Assembly: GCA_029261925.1 (NCBI GenBank)
Contig: JAJDAJ010000048.1
Span: forward strand, 1-64,000
Reading direction: 5' to 3'
Length of the DNA stretch: 64,000 nt
DNA from: Deltaproteobacteria bacterium
GTDB lineage: Bacteria > Myxococcota_A > UBA9160 > SZUA-336
The notes under the pieces were generated by a model, which searched no databases, was not told the origin of the DNA, and saw only the letters and a program-made list of their open reading frames with translations. Below are positions 34,236 through 42,903 of this stretch, one piece after another (the stretch's first letter is position 1; each line of letters begins with the position of its first letter). The position numbers and the translations under genes are program-made.

Positions 34236-35072
34236 TCAGGGGTCGTCGCGCTTCACCTTCGCGGCGAGGTCCACGCCGATGCCGGGGAAGCGCGGCGGGC
34301 GCCTGTCGACGTAGCTCGCGGTGCCCTCGGCGAAGTCGTCGGCCAGCCGCTCGTCGCGCAGCAGCCGCACGCCCTCGCGCCGCCCTTCCTCCATGCCGGT
34401 ATCGAGTCCGCCGTAGAGCTGGCCCTTGATCTGCGCCATCGCGCCGGGCGAGCAGTTCGCGGCCAGATCTCGCGCGTATTCGAGTGCGGTGGGCATGAGC
34501 TGGTCGTGCGGGACGACCTGCTTCACGAGCCCGAGCGCGTGGGCCTCCTCCGCATCGAACACGCGCCCCGACAGCAGCAGGTCGGCGGCCGGGCCCAGGC
34601 CGATCAGGCGCGTCAGGATCCAGGCGATCCCGTGCTCGGCCGGCAGTCCGCGGCGCGCGAACGCCGTCGTCAGGCGGGCGCCGCTCGCGGCCAGGCGCAC
34701 GTCGGCGCAGAGCGCCTGCATCAGGCCGAGCCCGGCGCAGGCGCCGTTGATCGCGGCGATGGTCGGCTTCGGGAGCGCGGTCAGCAGGGTGTGCGGCAGT
34801 CGCTCGCTCTCGGGGGGGCGCTGCCCCCGCGCCGAGCGGCTCAGCACGTCCATGTCGAGGCCGGGGCAGAACGCCTTGCCGGCCGGGTCCCCGGTGATGA
34901 CGATGACCCGCACCGCGGGGTCGGCGGCCGCGGTCAGGAGGTGCCCGAAGTACCGCTCCTCGAGCTCCCGCGTCCAGGCGTTGCGGCGCTGGGGCCGGCT
35001 GAAGCTCAGCGTGAGCACGCCATGCTCGTCGAGCTCCCACAGGACGGGATCGGATCCGGGGTTCGCGGACAC
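34236..35072 (-). CDS. Enoyl-CoA hydratase/isomerase family protein
   Basis: The 278-residue crotonase-fold protein has LSFSRPQRRNAWTRELEER, GDPAGKAFCPGLDMDVL, INGACAGLGLMQALCADVRLAA and LTTAFARRGLPAEHGIAWIL. The TTAFARRGLxAEHG block belongs to a subgroup in which the acidic residue is in AEHG. The exact reaction (hydration, isomerisation, dehalogenation) cannot be told. The GTG start at 35072 lies 7 nt past the stop of a 23-codon leader frame that carries the strong ribosome-binding site, so initiation probably depends on that frame. Confidence 0.85.
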   Translation of the reverse strand: MSANPGSDPVLWELDEHGVLTLSFSRPQRRNAWTRELEERYFGHLLTAAADPAVRVIVITGDPAGKAFCPGLDMDVLSRSARGQRPPESERLPHTLLTALPKPTIAAINGACAGLGLMQALCADVRLAASGARLTTAFARRGLPAEHGIAWILTRLIGLGPAADLLLSGRVFDAEEAHALGLVKQVVPHDQLMPTALEYARDLAANCSPGAMAQIKGQLYGGLDTGMEEGRREGVRLLRDERLADDFAEGTASYVDRRPPRFPGIGVDLAAKVKRDDP

Positions 35073-35079
35073 CGTGCGC

Positions 35080-35151
35080 TCAGCTCCTGGGCTCGACGCG
35101 CCGCAGGCCGGGCCCGGGGGTGACGATCCCGACCTGATCGATGCGGCTCAT
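35080..35151 (-). CDS. 23-residue leader peptide frame
   Basis: The short frame starts at ATG 35151 behind GGAGGAA, the best ribosome-binding site in this neighbourhood, and stops 7 nt before the GTG of the crotonase gene in another frame. The peptide begins MSRIDQVGIVTPGPG and is basic at the end. It could be a translated leader that couples ribosomes into the downstream gene, or the remnant of a gene start. No known leader peptide is recognised. Confidence 0.4.
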   Translation of the reverse strand: MSRIDQVGIVTPGPGLRRVEPRS

Positions 35152-35232
35152 TGCGTTTCCTCCGGGGGCCGTGCGCCGACTGCCGGCTGGTAGGATACAG
35201 CAGGTCATTTGCCGTGATCGAGGAGAGCCGCA

Positions 35233-36498
35233 GTGGACGCCCTACCGTACCGGATCATCGACGCCGACCAGCACTCGACGCCGCCCGACGACGCGTACGA
35301 GCGCTACATCGACCCGGGCAAGCGCGAGAAGGCGGTGCGCAGCGTGCGCAACGCGGACGGGACGTTCGAGACCACGTTCGCGGGTCGACCCATGCGCATG
35401 CCGCCGAAGAACTTCCAGGTCACGTTCAGCGACGACCAGCTCTCGGAGATCGGCCTGAAGGGCGCCGGGCTCGACGGGCCGAGCGACCGCGATACCACGC
35501 AGGTGATCCCGGGCTCGCTGCTCAACCGCCTGAATCCGCTCAGGAGCCTGGACGACGCGGGCCGCAGGGACTTCGTCAAGCGCTACCGGGCCCTCCAGGC
35601 CAAGTACGACAACCCGGCGGACCGGGTCACCGTGATGGATAGCCAGGGCATCGAGGCGACCGTGAACTACGCGGGCCCGCTGGGCATCGAGTTCGAGTTC
35701 GAGCACGACGTCGAGGGACTCTACGCGAACCTGCGCGCGATCAACCGCTACCTGTCCACCGAATGGGGCTTCAGCTACCAGGACCGGATCTTCACGCCGC
35801 CGTTCATCTCGCTGGCCTCGGCAGAGCACGCCATCGCCGAGCTCGACGCCGTGATGCGCGACGAGACGCCGCGTCTGATCCAGATCGCGGCGGGCCCCGC
35901 GATCCACCGCTCGCCCTTCCGGCCCGAGCTCGACCCGTTCTGGGCGCGGCTCAACGAGGCGGGCATCCACATCTGCACGCACCTGGCGTCGGTCAGCTTC
36001 TACGCCGCACAGGGCGAGGAGTGGGACGAGCCCGAGTGCATGCTCGGCGACATGTCGGCGCTGCAGTGGGTGCTGTACTACGGCGACCGGCCGGCCCTGG
36101 AGACCGTCGCCGCGGCGATCCTGCAGGGGCTGTTCTCGCGCTTCCCGAACATCCGCCTGCTGCTCTCGGAGCAGGGCGCGCTCTGGGTGCCCTATCTGGT
36201 GCGCAAGCTCGACCACGCCTTCCTGATGGGGCGCCGCGCCACCTGGGGGGAGCTCGACCGGCGGCCGAGCGAGATCTTCCGCGAGCACTGCCTGGTCGCG
36301 CCCTTCCCCGAGGAGAACGTCGATCGCCTCGTCGAGGTGCTGGGCATCGACCCGCTGGTCTTCGGCTCGGACTTCCCGCACGGCGAGGGCCTGCCCGACC
36401 CGTCGCTGTACATGAGCCAGGTGAAGAACCTGTCGGACGAGCAGACGCATGCCCTGATGCGCGGGAACCTCGGGCGGCTGCTGAGACTGACCGACTAG
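35233..36498 (+). CDS. Amidohydrolase-2 family metal-dependent hydrolase
   Basis: The 421-residue TIM-barrel protein opens with IIDADQHSTPPDDAYERY (D-x-H metal motif) and includes ICTHLASVSFYAAQ, LLLSEQGALWVPYLVRKLDH and VFGSDFPHGEGLPDPSLY with the late-strand Asp and His. A second amidohydrolase-2 of this kind is at 21900-23210. The GTG start has a GAGGAG site. The gene is divergent from the crotonase leader and its stop overlaps that of the P450 gene by three bases, tail-to-tail. Confidence 0.85.
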   Translation: MDALPYRIIDADQHSTPPDDAYERYIDPGKREKAVRSVRNADGTFETTFAGRPMRMPPKNFQVTFSDDQLSEIGLKGAGLDGPSDRDTTQVIPGSLLNRLNPLRSLDDAGRRDFVKRYRALQAKYDNPADRVTVMDSQGIEATVNYAGPLGIEFEFEHDVEGLYANLRAINRYLSTEWGFSYQDRIFTPPFISLASAEHAIAELDAVMRDETPRLIQIAAGPAIHRSPFRPELDPFWARLNEAGIHICTHLASVSFYAAQGEEWDEPECMLGDMSALQWVLYYGDRPALETVAAAILQGLFSRFPNIRLLLSEQGALWVPYLVRKLDHAFLMGRRATWGELDRRPSEIFREHCLVAPFPEENVDRLVEVLGIDPLVFGSDFPHGEGLPDPSLYMSQVKNLSDEQTHALMRGNLGRLLRLTD

Positions 36499-37784
36499 GC
36501 GGGCCGGGGCCGCGGTGTGCGGTGCCGGACGGCCCGGGCAGAGTTCCCCTGGGGGACGACCCGCAGCTCGGTCAGGGTGCGCCAGAGCGCGTTGCCGGCG
36601 TACGGCAGGCGCTGCTCCTCGACCAGGCGCATTCGTGGCGCGAGCTCGCCGAGGTACTCCAGCACGACCTGGAACTCGAGCCGCGCCAGCGGCGCACCCA
36701 GGCAGAAGTGCACGCCCTTGCCGAAGGTCAGGTGCTCGCGCGCCTCCGGCCGGCGCACGTCGAGCCGATCCGGATCCGCGAAGTGCCCGGGATCGCGCTG
36801 TGCCGAGCCGAAGAGCATGATCAGCCGGGCGCCTCCGGGCAGCGTCACGCCGCCCACCTCGACGTCGCGCGTGGTGATGCGCCGGTGCCCCAGAACCGGC
36901 GGATCGAAGCGCAGGCACTCCTCGACCGCGTTGGGAATAAGCGATGTGTCGTCGACGACCGCCTGCCACTGGTCGCGCGCCGCCAGCAGGTGTCGCAGGC
37001 CGACCGCCAGGGCGTTGGTCGTCGACTCGTGCCCCGCCAGCAGCATCGAGTAGGTGATGTTGACGAGGTCGTCCGTGCTGATCAGGTCGGGGTTCTCGTC
37101 GCGGTAGCGGAGCAGGTCGCTGGCGAAGTCGTCGCGGCGCTCGCGGTCGCGCTCGGCGATGAACGCCTCGCAGTAGCGCCAGAAGGCGCCGACATTGCGC
37201 GCCACCTCGACCTGCTCCGCGGGTTCGAGCCGGCCGTAGGTCATCAGCACGCGCTTGTCGCCCCATTGCTTGATCCTGTCGATGTCCTGCTGCGGGATCC
37301 CGATCAGGCCCATCGCCGCGTGCGCCGGCAGCGGGTACGCGAGCTCCGCGACCAGGTCGGCCTCGGGGCGGCGCACGAGCGCCTCGATCAGACGGCGTGC
37401 GTGGTGGCGCACCTCGGGTTCGAGCGCGATCAGGCGACGCCGGCTCATGCAGGTGAACACGGCCTTGCGCATCGGCGCGTGCCGCGGCGGGTCGGCGTTG
37501 TTCAGCGTCGGCACCCGCTTGTAGCCCTCGGCCTTGAGGATCTCCTGTGCCTCGGCACAGGGCGGGAAGAGCGGCGCCGACGCGTTGGCGGCGGCGAACG
37601 TCTCGCGATCGAGCAGGATGCTCTCGACGTCGTCGTAGCGGGTGACCACGTAGTGGCCGAGCCCGGGATCGAGGAACACCGGATGCTTCTCGCGCAGGTC
37701 CGCGAGCAGGGGATACGGGTCCTGCTGGAAGTCGGGGTCGAACCAGGGGACGCGGGCCTCGGGGCAGCGGGACTCGGCTCTCAC
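36495..37784 (-). CDS. Cytochrome P450
   Basis: The 429-residue soluble bacterial P450 has the I-helix oxygen groove AGHEST (250-255), the ExxR motif EECLR, and the haem loop FGKGVHFCLGAPLARLE with ligand Cys361. No membrane anchor is present. It would hydroxylate a hydrophobic substrate using electrons from a ferredoxin or similar partner; no ferredoxin gene is in the window. The GTG start overlaps the stop of the acyl-CoA ligase (GTGA), so ligase and P450 are translated together; the P450 may act on a CoA- or acid-linked substrate. Confidence 0.94.
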   Translation of the reverse strand: MRAESRCPEARVPWFDPDFQQDPYPLLADLREKHPVFLDPGLGHYVVTRYDDVESILLDRETFAAANASAPLFPPCAEAQEILKAEGYKRVPTLNNADPPRHAPMRKAVFTCMSRRRLIALEPEVRHHARRLIEALVRRPEADLVAELAYPLPAHAAMGLIGIPQQDIDRIKQWGDKRVLMTYGRLEPAEQVEVARNVGAFWRYCEAFIAERDRERRDDFASDLLRYRDENPDLISTDDLVNITYSMLLAGHESTTNALAVGLRHLLAARDQWQAVVDDTSLIPNAVEECLRFDPPVLGHRRITTRDVEVGGVTLPGGARLIMLFGSAQRDPGHFADPDRLDVRRPEAREHLTFGKGVHFCLGAPLARLEFQVVLEYLGELAPRMRLVEEQRLPYAGNALWRTLTELRVVPQGNSARAVRHRTPRPRPA

Positions 37785-39337
37785 GGTGCATCTCCCGGAT
37801 GGCGGGGCTCGGCGGGCGCGGACGGTGCCGACCCGGTGTCGGGCTCCGCGGCGGCCAGCCGGCGGAGCTCGGTCTTGAGCACCTTGCCGTAGCTATTGCT
37901 GGGCAGGGCGTCGACGAAGCGGTAAGCGCGCGGTCGCTTGAAGCGGGCGATGTGCTCGAGGCAGAGCGCGTCGAGCTCCTCGGTTCCCGGGGCGGCCCCG
38001 GCTGCCGGCACCACGAAGGCCACGATCTCCTCGCCCCAGTCGGCGTGCGGGCGACCGACCACCGAGCACTCCGCGACCCGCGGATCGCGGAGCAGCACCT
38101 CCTCGACCTCGCGCGGGTAGATGTTCGATCCGCCGGAGATGATCAGATCCTTCGAGCGATCGCGCAGCGTGAGAAAGCCGTCGCCGTCGAGCGCGCCGAC
38201 GTCGCCGGTGTGCAGCCAGCCGCCACGCAGGGCCTCGGCGCTCGCCTCTGGCATCTTCCAGTAGCCGCGCATCACGCACGCCGAGCGGGTGACGATCTCG
38301 CCCGGCTCGCCAGCGGGCAGCTCCCGGTCCCGCTCGTCGACCACCCGCAGCTCGACGCCCGTGCGCGCCACGCCGCAGGAGGCGAGGCGGTCCGGATCCC
38401 GCGCCGCGTGCTCCGACGCCGGCAGCCCGGTGATCGTCATCGGGCTCTCGCCCTGACCGTACAGGTTGAACAGGTGCGGGCCGAAGCAGTCGATCGCGCG
38501 CAGGCAGTCGGTCACGTACATGGGCGCGCCGCCGTAGATGAGGGTGCCGAGGCTGCTGAGGTCCGCGTCGCCGACACCCGGAGCGTCCATCAGGCGCGTG
38601 ACCATCGTGGGCGCCGCGAACATCGACGGGCGCGGCTGCCGGCCGATCTCGCGCAGGACCTCGTCGGCCTCGAAGCCGCCGCTCTCCGGGATCACGTTCA
38701 GGGAGCCCGCGGCCAGGTGCGGCAGGGCATACAGGCCCGAGCCGTGCGACATCGGGGCCGCGTGCAGGATCGAGCAGCCCGGCGCCACGGGCTCGACGTC
38801 GGCGAAGTACGCGAGGATCATGAACAGCAGGTTGGCGTGGGTGAGCACCGCCCCCTTGGGCCGCCCCGTCGTGCCGCTGGTGTAGAACAGCCAGGCCGGG
38901 TCGTCCGGGCTCACGGCGGCGGGGCCGCCGCCGGACGCGTCGAGCAGGCGGGTGTGCTCCGCCGAGCCGATCTCGATCACGCGCGTCGATCCCGCGACGC
39001 TCGTCGCCAGCCCGGGCCCGGTGAACACCACGCGCGCGCCCGAGTCCTCGAGGATGTGTGCGAGCTCCTTCGGGTGGAGCTTGGCGTTGACCGGCACGGC
39101 GACGAGTCCCGCGTGCCAGGCGGCGAGCAGCAGCTCGAGGTAGTCGGGGCAGTTTCCCGCGAAGACCGCCACGCGGTCTCCGGCCTCGAGGCCCAGTGGG
39201 TCGCAGAGTCCGCCGGCGAGCGACGCGACCCGGTCCGCCAGCTCCCGGTAGCTGGAGCGGGTGCGGCTGCCGACCGCGATCGCCGGTGCGTCGGGCCAGA
39301 GCCGGGCCGAGCGCGGGAGCAGGGCCGCGAGGTTCAC
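37781..39337 (-). CDS. Acyl-CoA synthetase (AMP-forming)
   Basis: The 518-residue ANL enzyme contains LFYTSGTTGRPKGAVLTHANL, NLYGQGESPMTITGLP, GGWLHTGDVGALDGDGFLTLRDRSKD and the C-terminal lysine loop SNSYGKVLKTELRR. It activates a carboxylic acid to its CoA ester. The GTG start overlaps the stop of the VOC gene and its own stop overlaps the P450 start. The three genes VOC-ligase-P450 therefore form a tightly coupled operon. Confidence 0.92.
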   Translation of the reverse strand: MNLAALLPRSARLWPDAPAIAVGSRTRSSYRELADRVASLAGGLCDPLGLEAGDRVAVFAGNCPDYLELLLAAWHAGLVAVPVNAKLHPKELAHILEDSGARVVFTGPGLATSVAGSTRVIEIGSAEHTRLLDASGGGPAAVSPDDPAWLFYTSGTTGRPKGAVLTHANLLFMILAYFADVEPVAPGCSILHAAPMSHGSGLYALPHLAAGSLNVIPESGGFEADEVLREIGRQPRPSMFAAPTMVTRLMDAPGVGDADLSSLGTLIYGGAPMYVTDCLRAIDCFGPHLFNLYGQGESPMTITGLPASEHAARDPDRLASCGVARTGVELRVVDERDRELPAGEPGEIVTRSACVMRGYWKMPEASAEALRGGWLHTGDVGALDGDGFLTLRDRSKDLIISGGSNIYPREVEEVLLRDPRVAECSVVGRPHADWGEEIVAFVVPAAGAAPGTEELDALCLEHIARFKRPRAYRFVDALPSNSYGKVLKTELRRLAAAEPDTGSAPSAPAEPRHPGDAP

Positions 39338-39966
39338 GGCGTGTCGAGCTCGTCGGCGGTGCGGATGCCCCGCGCGCGCATCTGCTCCTTGCGCTCGCCG
39401 ATCAGCTCGAGCAGCGCGCCGGCCACGTCACCACCTGCTGCCGCGGCGCGCTTCTTGGCCGCCTCCCAGGCCTCCAGGTCGGCGCGCGCCTCGTCGGCGT
39501 GATCGTCGAACGAGGGGTCGGTCGTGGTGGTGATCTCGAGCCGCAGCCCGTTGGGGTCGTGGAAGTAGATGCTGTAGATCACGCCGTGATCCACCGGACC
39601 CAGGACCTCGACCCCGCTCTCGCGCAGCCGCTGCGCCCAGGCGTCGACCTCCGCGGTGGAAGCCGCGGCCAGGGCCGTGTGATTGAACACGTCGTACGCC
39701 GGGTGCGAGGGCGCCGACGGGGGCCCCATGCAGGGCGACTCGAAGAACGCCAGGGTCGAGCCGTCGGCCATGCGAAAGAACAGGTGCAGGTACGGGAAGG
39801 GCTCGCCCGTCGAGGGCACGCGGTCGTCCATCACCGTCGCCACGAAGTCCATGCCGAGGATGCGCGCGTAGAAGTCGACGGTGGCGGCGGCGTCCTGGGT
39901 CACGTGGCCCGCGTGGTGCAGCATGCGCGGCTGCAGCCCCGGGGTGTCGGCTCGGTCTCCTGTCAT
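39334..39966 (-). CDS. VOC family (glyoxalase-fold) dioxygenase or isomerase
   Basis: The 210-residue protein has a VOC metal pattern: MLHHAGHVTQDAAATVDFY (His17/18), YDVFNHTALAA and FHDPNGLRLEIT with the final Glu. A helical tail of about 50 residues follows. The first-His/second-His/Glu triad fits extradiol dioxygenases and glyoxalase-type isomerases; the reaction is not determinable. It is the first gene of the VOC-ligase-P450 operon and is divergent from a flavin-reductase-like gene; the spacer holds GATGACCTGTCAACGATC near 40034. Confidence 0.8.
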   Translation of the reverse strand: MTGDRADTPGLQPRMLHHAGHVTQDAAATVDFYARILGMDFVATVMDDRVPSTGEPFPYLHLFFRMADGSTLAFFESPCMGPPSAPSHPAYDVFNHTALAAASTAEVDAWAQRLRESGVEVLGPVDHGVIYSIYFHDPNGLRLEITTTTDPSFDDHADEARADLEAWEAAKKRAAAAGGDVAGALLELIGERKEQMRARGIRTADELDTP

Positions 39967-40095
39967 GGTCCGGTCTCCCGTCGACTCCGGCGCGCGGCCC
40001 GCGGTTTCTTGACCCCGCGTGCTCGTGCATGATAGATGACCTGTCAACGATCTCCAAGCGCGGATGCCCGGGCCGGCACCGCCCGGACGACCCCC

Positions 40096-40677
40096 ATGAC
40101 GCTCGATCTGAAGGTGGCCGATCTCGCCCTCGCGGGCCTGCGGACGTTTCCCGTGGCGATCACGACGCTGCACGAGGGCCGGAGCAACGGCCTGATGTCG
40201 CTGTCCGCGGGCATGGCGAGCATCGTACCCGAGGCGCCGCGGGTCACGGTCGGCATCACCCAGTACGGCTTTCTCGCACGACCTGATCCTGGGCTCCGGG
40301 ATCTTCGCCGTGCACCTGCTCGGCAAGGACGCCGACGTGATCGAGGCCTCGCTGGCGATCCTCATGGGGCTGGGCGGCAGCTCCGGGCGGGACGGCGACA
40401 AGATGAAGCCCTTCGCCACGCGCCCCGGCGTGACCGGGGCGCCGATCCTGCTCGACGCGCTGATGTACGTCGAGGGACGCGTCGTGCGCACGCTCGACGC
40501 CGACGAGAACACGATCTTCCTCGCCGACGTGGTCGCTGCAGAGCGGCTGCGCGACGGCGGTCGGCTCGACATCGGCACGGCCTGGTCGCGGCTCCCCCCG
40601 GAGTGGGTCGGACCTACGAGCGCGACCACGAGGCGCAGATCGACGCCGCGCGCCGCTGCCGCGGCCTGCTCGACTGA
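40096..40677 (+). pseudogene. Flavin reductase-like FMN-binding protein with two compensating frameshifts
   Basis: From ATG 40096 the frame encodes MTLDLKVADLALAGLRTFPV and TVGITQYGF, then homology jumps one frame at about 40268-40270 (SHDLILGSGIFAVHLLGKD ...). It jumps back at about 40608 (YERDHEAQIDAARR) and ends at TGA 40677. The joined protein (about 193 residues) resembles flavoprotein oxygenases/flavin reductases of the DIM6/NTAB group. The two shifts cancel (+1, then -1). Possible causes are a decaying gene or base-call errors; the first lies in a TTT run. If intact it would provide reduced flavin to a monooxygenase. Confidence 0.65.
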
Positions 40678-40685
40678 GGCAGACC

Positions 40686-41852
40686 TCAGGTCGGGCCCAG
40701 GCTCGACTCGATCCACGCGGCGATGCGGTCCAGCGCCTCGTCGAGCAGCTCGGGCTGGCCCTCGAAGTAATGCGTGGCCCCCTTGATCTCGACCACGTCG
40801 CGCACGGGCGCGGCGGCGGCCGCCTCGTACATCTCGCGGCCCATCTGGGGCAGCACGGTCGGATCGGCGCTGCCCGAGACGATCATCACCGGAACGTCGA
40901 TCTCGCCGAGCCAGCGCAGCGCGTCGCCGTTGGTGTGCTCGACTGACCACTGGTTCAGCCAGGACCGCAGGGTGGTCACGCGGCTGATGCCCGCCGGCAG
41001 GTAGTTCGCGACCTCGGGCGGGCCCCAGAGCGTGACGCCGACCTCGCGATCGCCGGGATCGATCCCGGCATCGAGGAAGCGCAGGTCGGCGCCCGTGCCG
41101 TGGACGACGAAGGCCATGTCGTCGAGGCCCGCCGGGAAGTGCCCGGCCCGCGTCAACGTCGCGAGCTGGGCCGCGGCCCACGCCGAGATACGCCGGTTGC
41201 GCGCCAGCTGCGCGGCGCGGTAGCGCTCGATGAACTCGCGCGAGAACGGCGGGCCGTTGTCGGGGTTGAACATGTCGAGCGAGGGGTCGCGCTCGAAGGG
41301 CAGGTGCTCGTCCGTGATCGCCGGGTCGAGCCACTCGCTGCTCAGCCGCGCCCGGGACGGGTGCGCGTTGAGCATGACGACGGCGTCGGCGGGCTCGAGG
41401 CCGGCGGCGGTCAGGTCGGGCCCGCCACCCGGGGGATCGCTCACCGTGGGCCTGCGGGCCTGCGCCTGGTAGTAGGGCACGATCGACGCGCCGCCCGAGT
41501 TGCCCACGAGCGCCACGCGCCGGTAGCCACGCGCGCGCAGGTGGCGGACCATGGCGCCGATGTCGAGCAGGCAGTTCTCGAGGATCAGCGAGGTGTCGTT
41601 GCCGATGTAGCGCGTGGTCAGGCCGACGGCGCCCAGGCCGCGCTCGGCCAGGCCGGGCAGGGCATAGTGGCCGAGGAAGTTCGCGGTCGGGTGGCAGAGG
41701 ACGATCGCCGTGTCGGGCCGGCTGCCGGCGCGGCGAACCTCGCTGCCCCAGACGGTGCGCGAGAGCCGCGCGACGCCGGAGTAGATCTCGACGCGCGCCG
41801 ACGCCTCGATACGCGCGCCCAGCAGATTCCGCTCCAGGTCCTCGGGCAGCAT
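40686..41852 (-). CDS. Alpha/beta hydrolase
   Basis: The 388-residue protein has the alpha/beta-hydrolase core: AIVLCHPTANFLGHYALPGL (oxyanion region), the nucleophile elbow VGNSGGAS, an acid in VSGSADPTVLP and the His in GATHYFEGQPE. A large lid is inserted between about 150 and 270. It probably hydrolyses an ester or a ring-opened lactone, which would suit BVMO products elsewhere in the window (inference). The ATG has a GAGGAGG site. It follows the LLM-class gene by 22 nt on the same strand. Confidence 0.8.
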   Translation of the reverse strand: MLPEDLERNLLGARIEASARVEIYSGVARLSRTVWGSEVRRAGSRPDTAIVLCHPTANFLGHYALPGLAERGLGAVGLTTRYIGNDTSLILENCLLDIGAMVRHLRARGYRRVALVGNSGGASIVPYYQAQARRPTVSDPPGGGPDLTAAGLEPADAVVMLNAHPSRARLSSEWLDPAITDEHLPFERDPSLDMFNPDNGPPFSREFIERYRAAQLARNRRISAWAAAQLATLTRAGHFPAGLDDMAFVVHGTGADLRFLDAGIDPGDREVGVTLWGPPEVANYLPAGISRVTTLRSWLNQWSVEHTNGDALRWLGEIDVPVMIVSGSADPTVLPQMGREMYEAAAAAPVRDVVEIKGATHYFEGQPELLDEALDRIAAWIESSLGPT

Positions 41853-41874
41853 CGGGCAGCCTCCTCGCGCGGAC

Positions 41875-42774
41875 TCACGCGCGGATGTAGCGCCCGGCGA
41901 ACGCCTCGACGAACTCGAGCAGCTCGGAGCGGGATCCCGTCGGTCGGTTGACGACGACCCAGGTCGCCCCGATCTCCTCGAACCGGCCGAGCGCTTCGCG
42001 GTGCCGCTCGACGTCGACGTCGGGGCGCGCGATCGAGGGGTCGAGGTAGGGCAGCGCGAGGTCGATCGGCTCGCCGCGATCGGCCGCCGCCGCCTGGATC
42101 TCCTTGATGCGCGCGCCGATCTGCTCGAGCGATCCCGGGTCGGGCGTGCGCGTGGTGACGTACATCTCGTCGGGTCCGATCAGCGGCATCCAGCCCTGGG
42201 CGCGCTCGGCCACCCGGCGCCGCGTGATGCTGGCGTTGCCGCCGATCCAGATCGGGATCGGGCTCCGGGCCGGGCGCGGCAACGCCTGCACGTCGCGCGC
42301 GCTGAAGTGGCGGCCCTCGAAGCTGAACGGCTGGCCGCTCCAGTGCAGCGGCAGCACCTCGAGCGCCTCGTCGAAGAGCGCATTGCGCTCGTCGAAGTCG
42401 ATGCCCAGCGCCCGGAACTCGCTCTTGAGGTAGCCGGTCCCCACGCCGAGCACGAAGCGGCCGCCCGACAGGCGGTCGACGCTCGTCGCGGCTTTCGCCA
42501 GCAGCAGGGGGTTGCGGTAGGGCACCACGGCCAGGTACGTGAGCAGCTGCAGCCGCTCGGTCACCGCGGCCACGGCGCCGAGCGCGACGAACGGGTCGAG
42601 CGTCTGGTGGCCGCCGTGCTCGAGCCAGCGCGAGGTCGCCGCCGGGTGCTCGGTCAGCGCGAAGCCGTGCCAGCCGGCGCGCTCGGCGGCGGTGGCCAGC
42701 TCGTGCACGGGTCCCGCGTCGAGCATGTCGCCCTGGTTCCCGTGAAGGTCCGGGTACTGGAGCATGAACTGCAT
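41875..42774 (-). CDS. LLM-class flavin-dependent oxidoreductase (F420-type)
   Basis: The 299-residue luciferase-like TIM barrel shows FALTEHPAATSRWLEHGG, TYLAVVPYRNPLLLAKAATSVDRLSGGRFVLGVGTGY (in two adjoining parts), PIPIWIGGNASITRRRVAERAQGW and the C-terminal ATWVVVNRP. The TxxR/GRFxLGxGxG pattern fits F420-dependent members, though FMN cannot be excluded. It would oxidise or reduce a hydrophobic substrate. The ATG at 42774 has GGAGGGG. Upstream near 42820 lies TTGTCAAGTCAAC, an imperfect dyad of possible regulatory use. Confidence 0.85.
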   Translation of the reverse strand: MQFMLQYPDLHGNQGDMLDAGPVHELATAAERAGWHGFALTEHPAATSRWLEHGGHQTLDPFVALGAVAAVTERLQLLTYLAVVPYRNPLLLAKAATSVDRLSGGRFVLGVGTGYLKSEFRALGIDFDERNALFDEALEVLPLHWSGQPFSFEGRHFSARDVQALPRPARSPIPIWIGGNASITRRRVAERAQGWMPLIGPDEMYVTTRTPDPGSLEQIGARIKEIQAAAADRGEPIDLALPYLDPSIARPDVDVERHREALGRFEEIGATWVVVNRPTGSRSELLEFVEAFAGRYIRA

Positions 42775-42903
42775 GGCCCCTCCGATCCGCGCCCATCTTC
42801 CGGAGATCCGACTGATTGTCAAGTCAACTACATGCCCCGGGGTCCGGCGGGTAGCGGGCGTCGATCAGTCAGCCCTCCGCGCCCGGCAGCACGGCGCTGC
42901 GCG

